Source: Holophagales bacterium (GTDB lineage: Bacteria > Acidobacteriota > Thermoanaerobaculia > UBA5066). From it: DNA of 28,529 nucleotides. The first letter of the stretch is position 1; each line of letters starts with the position of its first letter. The notes beneath the pieces are model-generated. The model searched no databases, was not told where the DNA came from, and saw nothing but the letters and a program-made list of their open reading frames with translations. The stretch covers positions 1 through 28,529 of the forward strand of contig JADJVF010000029.1 of NCBI GenBank assembly GCA_016716705.1. The letters run 5' to 3'. This document shows positions 8,324 through 17,459 of the stretch, in pieces. The translations under genes and the position numbers were made by a program.

Positions 8324-9502
8324 GTGACGGAAGTGACGAAGCGCTCGATCGCCCTCTCCTTCTTCGCGTTCACCGCCCTCCTCGCCGTCTCTGTCTCCAC
8401 CGGCTGCGGGAAGAAGGAGGTGGCGCCTCCTCCGCCACCGGAGGTCCTCGTCACCCAGTCCGTCCAGCGGGACGTCCCGGTCGCGCTGGAGGTCGTCGGT
8501 CAGACCGCCGGCTCGAAGGACGTGGAGATCCGGGCCCGCGTCGCGGGCTACCTCGAAACGGTCGACTTCCAGGAGGGCGCCTTCGTGAAGGCGGGAGACC
8601 TCCTCTACACGATCGACCCGAAGGAGTACGAGGCGAACGTGGCGCAGGCGACGGCGAACGTCGCCACGAACCAGGCCCGGCTCGACCAGGCCCAGCAGGA
8701 GGTCGCCCGGCTGAAGCCGCTGGCCGAGCAGAAGGCCATCAGCCAGCGCGACTACGACAACTCGGTGTCGACGCGGGACGCGGCGAAGGCCCAGGTCGAC
8801 GCGGCCCGGGCGGCCCTCGACGCCGCCCGCCTCAACCTCGGCTACACGCGGATCACGGCGCCGGCCTCCGGCCTCGTCGACCTGACGAAGGTCAAGCCCG
8901 GCAACCTCGTCGGCAAGGGCGACTCGACGCTCCTGACGACGATCTCCGTCATCGACCCGATCTACTGCTCGGGGAACCTCGGCGAGGCCGACTACCTCCG
9001 GCTCGCCGCCCGGCTCCTCGCGGCGAAAGGTACCGCGAAGCAGCAGCCCGTCGAGCTCGTCCTGGCGACCGGCGACGTCTACCCGGAGAAGGGGCGCGTC
9101 GACGCGGTCCAGCGCGCCATCGACCCCACGACCGGCACCCTGTCGGTCCGGCTCGTCTTCCCGAACCCGACGCGCCTCCTCAGGCCCGGCCAGTACGCCC
9201 GCCTCCGATTCATCGTCGACGTTCTCAAGGGGGCCGTCTGCGTGCCGGGGAAGGCGGTGAGCGAGCTTCAGGGCGTGCAGCAGGTCGTCGTCGTGGGGGC
9301 CGGAAACAAGGCCGAGATCCGGACGGTGAAGACGGGCCCGCGGGACGGGGACTTCTGGACCGTCCTCGACGGGCTGAAATCCGGCGAGACCGTGGTCGTC
9401 GAGGGAGCCGAGAAGGTCCGGCCCGGCGCCGTGGTCTCCCCGAAGCCGGCCCCCGCCGCGGCAGGGGCCGTCGCGGGCCCGGCGGCACCCGCGGAGAGCT
9501 GA
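8324..9502 (+). CDS. RND efflux periplasmic adaptor lipoprotein, copy 2
   Basis: This second AcrA/MexA-type adaptor is clearly a paralogue of the one at 2463; long segments match, for example RRDYDNSVSTRDAAKAQ against QRDYDNSVSTRDAAKAQ. I chose GTG 8324, one base after the channel-gene stop (392 aa). GTG 8333, three codons later, is equally possible. The signal peptide ends in a lipobox (STGC) followed by GKKE, as in copy 1. Domain order is the same: lipoyl halves around VEIRARVAGYLETV and LNLGYTRITAPASG, a helical hairpin between them, then barrel and membrane-proximal parts and a Pro/Ala-rich tail. Differences cluster in the barrel region (about 8990-9060) and at the tip of the hairpin. With no room for a promoter upstream, it is probably transcribed with copy 1. 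Confidence 0.95.
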   Translation: MTEVTKRSIALSFFAFTALLAVSVSTGCGKKEVAPPPPPEVLVTQSVQRDVPVALEVVGQTAGSKDVEIRARVAGYLETVDFQEGAFVKAGDLLYTIDPKEYEANVAQATANVATNQARLDQAQQEVARLKPLAEQKAISQRDYDNSVSTRDAAKAQVDAARAALDAARLNLGYTRITAPASGLVDLTKVKPGNLVGKGDSTLLTTISVIDPIYCSGNLGEADYLRLAARLLAAKGTAKQQPVELVLATGDVYPEKGRVDAVQRAIDPTTGTLSVRLVFPNPTRLLRPGQYARLRFIVDVLKGAVCVPGKAVSELQGVQQVVVVGAGNKAEIRTVKTGPRDGDFWTVLDGLKSGETVVVEGAEKVRPGAVVSPKPAPAAAGAVAGPAAPAES

Positions 9503-9505
9503 GCG

Positions 9506-12500
9506 ATGTCCAGCTTCTTCGTGAGGCGGCCGATCGTGGCGATCGTCATCTCGATCGTCATGGTCATCGTGGGAGGCGTGGCCCTGATGGGCCTGCCGAT
9601 CTCCCAGTTCCCCGACATCACGCCCCCGCTCGTGCAGATCACCACGATGTTCACGGGCGCGAGCGCCGTCGACGTGGAGTCGGCGGTGGCGACGCCGATC
9701 GAACAGAAGGTCAACGGCGTCGACAACATGCTGTACGTCAAGTCGACGAACAGCAACGACGGGACGCTCGCGATCGAGGTCTCGTTCGAGGTCGGCTCGA
9801 ACCTCGACATGGGGAACGTCCTGGTCCAGAACCGGGTCGCGCAGGCGGCTTCGGGGCTGCCCGCCTCGGTCACCAACTACGGCGTCACCGTCAAGAAGTC
9901 GCTCGCGTTCCCGCTCGTCCTCGTTGCGCTCACGTCGCCGAAGGGGACGTGGGACAGCGTCTTCATGTCGAACTACGCGGCGATCAACATCAACGACCAG
10001 CTGAAGCGGATCAAGGGGGTCGGGGACGTCACGCTGTACGGGGGCTCGGGCGACTACTCGATGCGGATCTGGGTCCGCCCGGACCGCCTCGCCTCCCTCG
10101 GCCTGACGGTCGGCGACCTGACGAACGCGATCTCCTCCCAGAACACCCTCAGCCCGGCGGGCCAGATCGGCGGCCAGCCCGCCGAGAAGGGCACGCAGTT
10201 CACCTACACGATGAGGACGCAGTCGCGTCTCCTGAACGCGGAGGAGTTCGGCAGCATCATCGTCCGCTCCAACGACGACGGCTCGCAGGTCCTCCTGAAG
10301 GACGTGGCGCGGATCGAGCTCGGCCTCCTGAGGTACAACTCCACGGGACGGCTCACCGGCAAGCCCGCGGCCGTCGTCGCGGTCTACCAGTCCCCAGGGT
10401 CGAACGCCCTCGACGTCCGCAAACAGGTCGAGGGGACGATGAAGCAGCTGGCCACGACCTTCCCCCAGGACCTCGCCTGGTCGATGCCGCTCGACACGAC
10501 GGAGGCGATTTCGGAGGGGATCAGCGAGATCGTCCACACGCTCTTCGAGGCGGTCCTCCTCGTCATCCTCGTCGTCTTCGTCTTCCTGCAGAACTGGCGG
10601 GCGACGCTCATCCCGCTCCTGACCGTCCCGGTCTCGTTGATCGCGACGTTTGCCATCTTCCCGATCCTCGGCTTCTCGGTGAACGTCCTGTCGCTGCTGG
10701 GCCTCGTCCTGGCGATCGGCATCGTCGTCGACGACGCGATCGTCGTCGTCGAGGCGGTCATGCACCACATCGAGCGCGGGCTCTCGCCGAGGGACGCGAC
10801 TCTCAAGGCGATGCAGGAAGTCTCCGGGCCGGTCGTGGCCATCGCGCTGATCCTGACCGCAGTCTTCGTTCCGGTCGCATTCATGGGGGGCATCACGGGG
10901 CGCCTCTACCAGCAGTTCGCGGTCACCATCGCCATCTCGGTCTGCTTCTCGGCGTTCAACGCGCTGACGCTCAGCCCGGCGCTGGCGGCCATGCTGCTGA
11001 AGCCCAAGGGGGAGCAGAAGTCGTTCCTGGACCCCTTCTACAACTGGTTCAACCGGGTCTTCGGCCGTTTCACGGACGGCTACATCTCCTTCACGTCGAT
11101 CCTGATCCGGAAGACCGTGAGGAGCCTGATCTTCATCGGGATCGTCGTCGTCCTGACGGGCGGGCTCCTCAAGAGTCTCCCGACGGGCTTCCTCCCGGAC
11201 GAGGACAACGGCTACTTCATGATCAACGTCCAGCTCCCCGACGCGGCGTCGCTCGAGCGGACGGACGCCATCCTGAAGAAGGTCGAGAAGATCGTCCTGG
11301 CGAACCCGGCGGTCGAGGGGATGACGACGGTGTCGGGGATCAGCCTGCTCACTGGCTCGGCATCCCCGAACACCGGCTTCATCTTCGTCAAGGCCAAACC
11401 CTGGAAGGAACGCAAGGACGTGAAGGAGCGCGCGGACGTCGTGATTCGGGACTTGAACGTCGCGTTCGACCGGCAGGTCCCCGAAGCCCAGGTCCTCGCC
11501 TTCGCCCCTCCCCCGATCCCGGGGCTCGGGAGCGGCTCGGGCTTCACCTTCATGCTCCAGGACACGATCGGGCGCTCCCCCCGCGAGCTCGACGAGATGA
11601 CCCGGAAGTTCCTCGCGGCCGCCGAGAAGCGTCCTGAGATCGGCCGCATCTCGTCCGTCTACCGCTCGACCGTCCCGCAGCTCTACGCCAATGTCGACGC
11701 GGAGAAGGCCCTCAAGATGGGGGTCGACGTCCAGGACGTCAACGACGCCCTCGGCGCCCTCCTCGGCAGCGCCTACATCAACGACTTCAACAGGTTCGGG
11801 CGCGTCTACAAGGTCTACCTGCAGGCCGAGCCGGAGTACCGCGCCTCGCAGAAGGTGCTCGGCCTCTTCTTCGTGAGGTCGAAGGACGGGGAGATGGTTC
11901 CGCTCGACACGATCGTGACGATGCGGGAGATGACCGGGCCCGACTTCACGGTCCGCTTCAACCTCTTCAGGTCCGCGGAGATCTCGGGCGTCCCGGCCGC
12001 GGGCTACAGCTCAGACCAGGCGCTCGCCGCCCTCGAGGAGACAGCGAAGGAGGTCCTGCCGGCGGGCTGGGGCTACGACTGGTCGAACATGTCGTACCAG
12101 GAAAAGATGGCGGCCGGCACCGGCGCGACCGTCTTCCTCTTCGCGATGGTCTTCGTCTTCCTGATCCTGGCGGCGCAGTACGAGAGCTGGTCCCTGCCGT
12201 TCAGCGTCCTCCTCGGGACGCCGTTCGCCGCCTTCGGAGCCTTCGCGGGGCTCTGGATCTGCCGCCACCTGATGCCGGACGTCTTCGGCCAGAGCTACGT
12301 GAACAACGTCTTCGCCCAGATCGGCCTCGTCATGCTCATCGGCCTGGCGGCCAAGAACGCGATCCTCATCGTGGAGTTCGCGAAGATGAAGCACGAGGAG
12401 GGGATGGGGATCGTCGAGGCCGCGCTCGACGCGGCCAAGCTCCGCTTCCGTCCGATCCTGATGACGGCCTTCGCCTTCATCCTCGGCACGCTCCCGCTCG

Positions 12501-12712
12501 TGAGGGCGTCGGGCGCGGGCGCGGAGTCGCGAAAGGTGATGGGGATGGCGGTCTTCGCGGGAATGTTGATCGCCACGATGCTGGCCGTCCTCCTCATCCC
12601 TGTCCTCTTCGTCCTGGTGGAGAAGCTCGGAGCGAAGAAGAAGGCCGGATCCGAGGATGGGACGGCGGTCCTCGAGACGGCGCCGGCGAACGCGCCCGGG
12701 GGAGGGCACTGA
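9506..12712 (+). CDS. RND multidrug efflux permease (HAE1 family), copy 2
   Basis: This 1068-aa proton-driven pump is the paralogue of the permease at 3681, with one extra residue near 10045 (YGGSGDYS against FGGSDYS). The proton-relay residues are kept: D409 and D410 in GIVVDDAIVVVE, and the lysine in GLAAKNAILIVEF. The membrane segments around 10545-11145 and 12130-12620 are almost the same as copy 1, even at DNA level. Periplasmic parts, for example 11260-11480 and 11700-11950, differ more. That pattern suggests a shared energy mechanism with different substrate pockets. The ATG is 3 bases after the adaptor stop, with GGAG a short distance upstream. The family is certain; the substrate is not known. 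Confidence 0.97.
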   Translation: MSSFFVRRPIVAIVISIVMVIVGGVALMGLPISQFPDITPPLVQITTMFTGASAVDVESAVATPIEQKVNGVDNMLYVKSTNSNDGTLAIEVSFEVGSNLDMGNVLVQNRVAQAASGLPASVTNYGVTVKKSLAFPLVLVALTSPKGTWDSVFMSNYAAININDQLKRIKGVGDVTLYGGSGDYSMRIWVRPDRLASLGLTVGDLTNAISSQNTLSPAGQIGGQPAEKGTQFTYTMRTQSRLLNAEEFGSIIVRSNDDGSQVLLKDVARIELGLLRYNSTGRLTGKPAAVVAVYQSPGSNALDVRKQVEGTMKQLATTFPQDLAWSMPLDTTEAISEGISEIVHTLFEAVLLVILVVFVFLQNWRATLIPLLTVPVSLIATFAIFPILGFSVNVLSLLGLVLAIGIVVDDAIVVVEAVMHHIERGLSPRDATLKAMQEVSGPVVAIALILTAVFVPVAFMGGITGRLYQQFAVTIAISVCFSAFNALTLSPALAAMLLKPKGEQKSFLDPFYNWFNRVFGRFTDGYISFTSILIRKTVRSLIFIGIVVVLTGGLLKSLPTGFLPDEDNGYFMINVQLPDAASLERTDAILKKVEKIVLANPAVEGMTTVSGISLLTGSASPNTGFIFVKAKPWKERKDVKERADVVIRDLNVAFDRQVPEAQVLAFAPPPIPGLGSGSGFTFMLQDTIGRSPRELDEMTRKFLAAAEKRPEIGRISSVYRSTVPQLYANVDAEKALKMGVDVQDVNDALGALLGSAYINDFNRFGRVYKVYLQAEPEYRASQKVLGLFFVRSKDGEMVPLDTIVTMREMTGPDFTVRFNLFRSAEISGVPAAGYSSDQALAALEETAKEVLPAGWGYDWSNMSYQEKMAAGTGATVFLFAMVFVFLILAAQYESWSLPFSVLLGTPFAAFGAFAGLWICRHLMPDVFGQSYVNNVFAQIGLVMLIGLAAKNAILIVEFAKMKHEEGMGIVEAALDAAKLRFRPILMTAFAFILGTLPLVRASGAGAESRKVMGMAVFAGMLIATMLAVLLIPVLFVLVEKLGAKKKAGSEDGTAVLETAPANAPGGGH

Positions 12713-12713
12713 G

Positions 12714-14147
12714 ATGTGGCGTGCACGCTGGGCTCCGCTCGCCCTGGCCGCCTCACTCCTGGCCGGCTGCACGGTCGGGCCGGACTACAAGCGGCCCGAG
12801 CTGGCCCTGCCGGAGAACCATCGTGGCCTCGAGGGCGCGGCCGTCGAGGCCTCGCTCGCGGACGTCCCGTGGTGGGACGCCGTCATGGGCGACGAGGTTC
12901 TGAAAGGGCTCATCGTCGAGGCGATCGGGAACAACCACGACCTTCGACTCGCGACGGCGCGGGTGGAGGAGTACCGGGCGCTGGCGGGAATCGCGAAGGC
13001 CGACTATTACCCGTGGGTCGGCACCGACGCCTCGGCCACGCGGCAGAAGCAGCCGATTCCGGGGACGGCGAAGGCCCCGACCTATAACACCTTTGCCGTG
13101 GGCGCGGGCGTCTCGTGGGAGGTCGACCTGTGGGGGCGGATCCGGCGGTCGAACGAGTCGTCGCTGAACCAGCTGCTGGCGACGGAAGAGGCGCGGCGGG
13201 GCGTCACGCTGTCGCTGGTGACGGGAGTGGCGCAGGCGTACCTGGAACTCCGGGAGCTGGACCTGGAGCTCGAGATCGCCGAGCGGACTCTGGAGAGCCG
13301 CAAGGGCTCCTTCGACCTCGTGACGAAGAAGCTCCTCGGGGGGATCTCGAACAAGCTGGAGTCGTCGCAGGCCGAGTCGGCGTACGCGCAGACCGAGGCG
13401 GTGATCCCGCAGCTCAAGCAGGGGATCTTCGCCAAGGAGAACCAGCTCGCGTTGCTCCTCGGGCGAGCGCCGGGCGCGATCTCGCGCGGGAAGACCCTCG
13501 TCGAAGCGAAGTCTCCGGCCGTGCCGGCGGGTCTGCCGTCCGCCCTGCTGACGCGACGGCCGGACGTGAGGCAGGCCGAGTACACGCTGGCGGCGGCGAA
13601 CGCGGAAATCGGCGTGGCGCAGGCGCTGCAGTTCCCCCAGCTGTCGCTGACGGGGGCGCTGGGATTCGGCAGCACCGAGCTGTCGGACGTCCTGAAGTCC
13701 GACTCGTTCCTCTGGAACCTCGGGGCAGGCCTGACGGGCCCGATCTTCCAGGGGGGACGGCTGAAGCGGAACGTGGAGGCTTCCCGGGCGCGTTGGGAAC
13801 AGGCGAAGGCGCAGTACGAAAAGGCGGGGCTGGCGGCGTTCGGAGACGTGGCGAACGCGCTGGAGGCGTACCGGCGGACACAGGAGTCGCGGCTGGCTCA
13901 GGAGCGGAACGTTGCGGCGCTCAGAGAAGCGGAGAAGACGGCTCTGGCGAGATACGACGGGGGAGTTTCGGCGTACCTGGAGGTCCTCGACGCGCAGAGG
14001 CAGCTCTTCAGCGGGGAGAACGCGCTGGCGCAGGTGACCCGGGACCAGCGCCTCGCCGTCGTGAACCTCTACAAGGCCCTCGGCGGCGGGTGGAACAACG
14101 CCGAACTGCCGCCCACCGCGTCGCCGGCTCCGGTCCCGGCGAACTGA
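12714..14147 (+). CDS. Outer-membrane efflux lipoprotein (TolC/OprM, NodT type), copy 2
   Basis: This second outer-membrane channel (477 aa) is very close to the one at 6886. I chose ATG 12714, one base after the permease stop, because the same GGGGGAGGG ribosome site precedes it and the lipoprotein signal then starts cleanly; an in-frame upstream start at 12657 would overlap the permease. The lipobox is LLAGC (Cys19) followed by TVGPDYKRPE. The helical repeats and the LGAGLTGPIFQGGRLKRNVE segment are kept. The central part uses G-ending Leu and Val codons, as in copy 1, so this composition predates the duplication. It is the last gene of the six-gene efflux set. The kinase gene follows 52 bases later. 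Confidence 0.95.
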   Translation: MWRARWAPLALAASLLAGCTVGPDYKRPELALPENHRGLEGAAVEASLADVPWWDAVMGDEVLKGLIVEAIGNNHDLRLATARVEEYRALAGIAKADYYPWVGTDASATRQKQPIPGTAKAPTYNTFAVGAGVSWEVDLWGRIRRSNESSLNQLLATEEARRGVTLSLVTGVAQAYLELRELDLELEIAERTLESRKGSFDLVTKKLLGGISNKLESSQAESAYAQTEAVIPQLKQGIFAKENQLALLLGRAPGAISRGKTLVEAKSPAVPAGLPSALLTRRPDVRQAEYTLAAANAEIGVAQALQFPQLSLTGALGFGSTELSDVLKSDSFLWNLGAGLTGPIFQGGRLKRNVEASRARWEQAKAQYEKAGLAAFGDVANALEAYRRTQESRLAQERNVAALREAEKTALARYDGGVSAYLEVLDAQRQLFSGENALAQVTRDQRLAVVNLYKALGGGWNNAELPPTASPAPVPAN

Positions 14148-14199
14148 CAGCAAGTCCGCCCTGTAGCCACCCTCCGCGGCCGGTGTCAGACTTCGAGGC

Positions 14200-15765
14200 G
14201 TGACGAAGCCACCGGGTGATCCCGCCGCAGGCCGCGCACGGGCTTCGGTGGAGAACGACGAGACGATCGTCAAGAGCGAAGGAGACGTTCCGGCGGTGCC
14301 CAGGCGCGAGCTCGCCGGGGCCTCCGGGGCTTCGGCCGGACGATACGAGCTTCGCGACCGGCTCGGTTCCGGCGGCATGGGAATCGTCTCGACGGCCTTC
14401 GACAGGCAGCTCCGTCGCGAAGTCGCCATCAAGGTGCTCCGGCCCGAGCTGCTCGGCGAAGGCCTGACGCGAGAGCAGTTCACCGAAGAAGCCGTCGTCC
14501 TCGCGGGCCTCGACCACCCGGGCGCGGTGCCGGTCTACGAGACGGGAACCCTCGAGGACGGATCGCCGTTCTGCGCGATGAAGAAGGTCCGGGGAGCGAC
14601 TCTGCGCGACGTCCTCTTCGAACGCAACGCCGACTCTCTCTCGAGCCGCGAAGACCTCGCGCACCTCGTCGACGTCTTCGAGCGTGTCTGCCAGACGGTC
14701 GCGGCGGCGCACGACCGCGGAATCGTCCACCGCGACCTGAAGCCCGACAACGTGATGGTCGACGACCTCGGCGCCGTCTACGTCATGGACTGGGGCCTGG
14801 CCTACTCGGTCCGCTCCGCTTCCGGCGGCTCTCACGTCTCCGCGCCGGTGCCCGGGGAGATCGCGGGGACACCGAGCTACATGGCGCCGGAGCAGGCCCG
14901 GGGTCGGGCGCAGGAGATCGGGCCGCGCAGCGACGTTTTCGCTCTCGGGACGATCCTCTACGAGATCCTCACGGGAAAGAACCCGTTCCGCGAGGGGACC
15001 GGGCAAGAATCCCTGAAGGCGGTGCAGGAGCTCGATCCACCTCCGGCCGTGCGCGTGAACCCGAGAGCCGGCCGGGCTCTCTCCGCGGTCTGCCGGAAGG
15101 CGATGTCCAAGGAGGTCTCGAGACGCTACGCAACGGCCCGGGAGCTCGCCGACGAGATCCGGCGCTATCGCGAGTTCCGCCCGGTCGCCGCGGCGCCGCC
15201 CACCCTGTACGAGAGAGTCGCGAACTGGGCTCGGCGCCGCCCCGCCGTCGCCGCCTCGCTCGTGACGCTCCTGGCCGCGCTCCTGCTCGTGGGCGTCGCA
15301 CGCGGTTACCGGGCTTTCACCCAGCGCCAGCTCGTCGAGAGGGCGCTCGCGATCGTCGAGTCTGGATCCGCCGAAGTCCTCGAGATCGACGCGAGACTCG
15401 TCGATGCCCGGAGGGCCGCCGCGTCGGCGCCCGAGGGGCCGGGCGGCGACGACCTCCGCGCGCGGGCCGACGCGCTCGCCGAGCTGCGGGCCGTGAGGAA
15501 GGATCAGGTGCGGACGTACGCGCTCGCCGTCCTCGTCTTCACGCTCGATCGCCCCGACCCGCGCGCCCGGGCAATCTACCGGCTCGAGCTGCGCGAGGCG
15601 ATCGGCGAAGCGCTCCGGGACGGCCATCCGACGCGGGCCGCGGCGATGGCGGAGGAAGCGATCGCCGAAGCCAGCCGCCGGAACGTCCCGGGATGGACCG
15701 CCGCGGACGTGTCGTGGTTCGAGGCCCGCCGCGACGAGGCGCGCAGCCTCGAGCGAGCTCGATGA
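14200..15765 (+). CDS. Membrane-anchored Ser/Thr protein kinase (Hanks type)
   Basis: This eukaryote-like protein kinase has 521 aa from GTG 14200. A ~48-residue polar N-terminus is followed by the kinase domain (about 49-325). Visible motifs are the glycine loop GSGGMG (56-61), the VAIK lysine (K78), the catalytic loop HRDLKPDN (177-184, Asp179), a DWG metal-binding motif (197-199) instead of the common DFG, and APE (229-231). All residues needed for activity are present, so it should be active. One membrane helix (about 349-367) precedes a ~150-residue, charged, mostly helical C-terminal region that lacks PASTA, WD40 or TPR signatures. That region would lie outside the inner membrane. It sits 52 bases after the efflux genes on the same strand and could be read through from them. 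Its signal and targets are unknown. The start is uncertain because no clear ribosome site is seen. Confidence 0.92.
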   Translation: MTKPPGDPAAGRARASVENDETIVKSEGDVPAVPRRELAGASGASAGRYELRDRLGSGGMGIVSTAFDRQLRREVAIKVLRPELLGEGLTREQFTEEAVVLAGLDHPGAVPVYETGTLEDGSPFCAMKKVRGATLRDVLFERNADSLSSREDLAHLVDVFERVCQTVAAAHDRGIVHRDLKPDNVMVDDLGAVYVMDWGLAYSVRSASGGSHVSAPVPGEIAGTPSYMAPEQARGRAQEIGPRSDVFALGTILYEILTGKNPFREGTGQESLKAVQELDPPPAVRVNPRAGRALSAVCRKAMSKEVSRRYATARELADEIRRYREFRPVAAAPPTLYERVANWARRRPAVAASLVTLLAALLLVGVARGYRAFTQRQLVERALAIVESGSAEVLEIDARLVDARRAAASAPEGPGGDDLRARADALAELRAVRKDQVRTYALAVLVFTLDRPDPRARAIYRLELREAIGEALRDGHPTRAAAMAEEAIAEASRRNVPGWTAADVSWFEARRDEARSLERAR

Positions 15766-15772
15766 CCCGCCG

Positions 15773-16855
15773 TCAGGCCGATTTCTCCGCGATCGCCGGC
15801 TCTTCGTCCGCCTCCTTCGCCCACGCCTCGAGAAGTGTGTGGGCCACGGCCAGGACGACCGGCCCGACGAAGATCCCGATCAGGCCGAAAGTCATCAGGC
15901 CACCGAGAACCCCGGCGAAGACGAGGACGAGCGGAAGGTCCGCGCCCTTCTTGATCAGGATCGGCCGGAGGACGTTGTCCATCGTCCCGACGACGATCGT
16001 CCAGACGAGGAGGAACACCCCCCAGCCGGTCTGGCCGCTCCAGAAGAGGTAGGCGACGGCGGGGGCGAGGACGAGGATCGGACCGACCTGGGCGATGCAG
16101 AGGATGAAGGCCACGGCCGTCAGGGCGGAGGCGAAGGGGATTCCGGCGACGAGGAGGCCGAGCCCCGCGAGGAGCGACTGGACGACCGCCGTGACGACCA
16201 CCCCGAGCGCGACGCCGCGGACGGCCTGACCGGCGAGGCGGACCACGGCCTCGCCGCGCTCTCCGGCCAGTCGCCTCCCGAACCGCCTCACGCGAGCGGC
16301 CGCCTCCTCGCCATTTGACCAGAGGACGGCGCAGACGACGACCGTCAACAGGAAATGGAGGAGGGAGAGACCTATGCCCCCGACTTTCGCCGCGAACCAC
16401 TTCGCGCCCTTCGCCGCGAACGGAGCGGCGACCGCGGCGACGTCCTTGATCCCCTGTCCACCGTAGCGCTCCCAGGACGCCGCCAGGTTGGTCCCCACGA
16501 GCGGGATCTTCCGGACCCATTCGGGTGCGACGGGCGGCACCTCGAGCGACGCGAGGGCCTTCGCGCGCGCGGCGACCTCGTCGACGTTGCCGACGATCGT
16601 GCCGACGGCGGCGAGGAACGGGACGAAGACGGCGCCGAGGAGGATGAGCGTCAGCAGGGCGACCGCGAGGCTCCGCTTTCCCCAGAGCCGCTTCTGGAGC
16701 CACTCCAGGACGGGCCAGGTCGTCACGACGATCGTCGTCGCCCAGATGAGCGCCCCGAGGAACGGAAGGAGGATCCAGAACGAGCCGAAGATGAGGGCGA
16801 CGATGAAGAGCACCGACAGGACGGTGCGCGCGATGTCGGGCCGGGATTGGTTCAT
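15773..16855 (-). CDS. AI-2E family transporter (PerM/TqsA-like permease)
   Basis: This is a multi-pass inner-membrane protein of the AI-2E exporter family. The family includes TqsA (autoinducer-2 export), but many members move other solutes or ions. I chose ATG 16855 (360 aa) because AAGGAG lies 7 bases upstream; the frame stays open beyond but without membrane-protein character. Hydrophobic segments include VLSVLFIVALIFGSFWILL at the N-terminus and a pair around LAVALLTLILLGAVFVPFLA. After a soluble loop (about residues 90-150) come more helices, with the family's PFASALTAVAFILCIAQVGP and GVLGGLMTFGLIGIFVGPVV regions near the C-terminus. It is divergent from the gene at 16947 and ends 7 bases from the convergent kinase gene. 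The substrate cannot be told from sequence. Confidence 0.88.
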   Translation of the reverse strand: MNQSRPDIARTVLSVLFIVALIFGSFWILLPFLGALIWATTIVVTTWPVLEWLQKRLWGKRSLAVALLTLILLGAVFVPFLAAVGTIVGNVDEVAARAKALASLEVPPVAPEWVRKIPLVGTNLAASWERYGGQGIKDVAAVAAPFAAKGAKWFAAKVGGIGLSLLHFLLTVVVCAVLWSNGEEAAARVRRFGRRLAGERGEAVVRLAGQAVRGVALGVVVTAVVQSLLAGLGLLVAGIPFASALTAVAFILCIAQVGPILVLAPAVAYLFWSGQTGWGVFLLVWTIVVGTMDNVLRPILIKKGADLPLVLVFAGVLGGLMTFGLIGIFVGPVVLAVAHTLLEAWAKEADEEPAIAEKSA

Positions 16856-16906
16856 CTCTGTCTCCTTCGACACGTCTGCCCATTGTCCCGCGGGCGGACT
16901 CCAGCG

Positions 16907-16936
16907 TCCACAATTCGCATTCGGATCGTCTAGAAT
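16907..16936 (+). promoter_or_regulatory. Candidate promoter of the toxin-antitoxin-like cassette
   Basis: TCCACA (16907-16912), an 18-base spacer and TAGAAT (16931-16936) resemble a housekeeping-sigma promoter. The predicted transcript would start about 4 bases before the ATG at 16947, giving an almost leaderless message. No ribosome site is seen ahead of that ATG. Confidence 0.4.
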
Positions 16937-16946
16937 TAACGGGATC

Positions 16947-17459
16947 ATGGGCGCATTCGACCTGGCCTCGTCCTTCGGCCGCGCGGAGCAACGCCTCGGT
17001 GCGACCCGCAGGACGTCGAAGCGCCGCGTCCGTTCGGACCGCGGGCTGTCGCGCCTCGACCCCCGCGTGCTGGAGCTGGTCCGGCGGGTCTTCTCGACGC
17101 AGGAGCGGCCGGGCATGGCTGCAGCGCTGGCCGCGGTCGCGGAACGCTGCCGGAAGGCCGGCCTTCGGTCGCCGTCCCGTGCCACGGTCTACAAGCTCCT
17201 CGAAACGCTTCCGTCGGGCCGCTGGCGCGTCTCGGCGCTTCCCCGTCCGGTTCAGGATGCCCTCTACAACCTCGACGGTGCGAGCAACGTTCCCGGGCAC
17301 CAGCTCGCGTTCTACAGCTTCTGCTACGGGGACCTCGCCGCCGTCAGCTTCGCCTCTGGGCTCCCGTGGCTTGCCCTGTACCAGGCGCTCCGGCTCCCCG
17401 GCTTCCGCCCGAAGGCGCGCGGCCTGCTCGAAGCGGCGGTTGCGGCGAGGGGCATCTGA
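16947..17459 (+). CDS. Putative antitoxin/regulator partner of the AbiEii-like protein (170 aa)
   Basis: This basic 170-aa protein overlaps the start of the nucleotidyltransferase-like gene by one base (TGATG), so the two are probably translated together. The first ~50 residues are rich in Arg. A helix-turn-helix-like stretch follows (RSPSRATVYKLLETLP, about 74-89), suggesting DNA binding. The second half (GHQLAFYSFCYGDLAAVSFA, then GLPWLALYQALRLPGFRPKA) is more hydrophobic and may bind the partner. Position and gene order match AbiEi antitoxins, which have a winged helix and autoregulate, but it is shorter than classical AbiEi and I see no clear AbiEi signature. The antitoxin role is therefore inferred from context. 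I chose ATG 16947 because protein-like composition starts there, directly after a -10-like TAGAAT. Confidence 0.6.
   Translation: MGAFDLASSFGRAEQRLGATRRTSKRRVRSDRGLSRLDPRVLELVRRVFSTQERPGMAAALAAVAERCRKAGLRSPSRATVYKLLETLPSGRWRVSALPRPVQDALYNLDGASNVPGHQLAFYSFCYGDLAAVSFASGLPWLALYQALRLPGFRPKARGLLEAAVAARGI

Noticed and set aside
8322..8324. Possible separate promoter between the two efflux sets
   Set aside because: Only one base separates the genes, and no -35/-10 pair with good spacing was seen in the end of the channel gene.
2463..14147. Assembly artefact as the cause of the duplicated efflux set
   Set aside because: The copies differ at many residues, including a one-codon indel in the permease, so this is not an identical sequence assembled twice.
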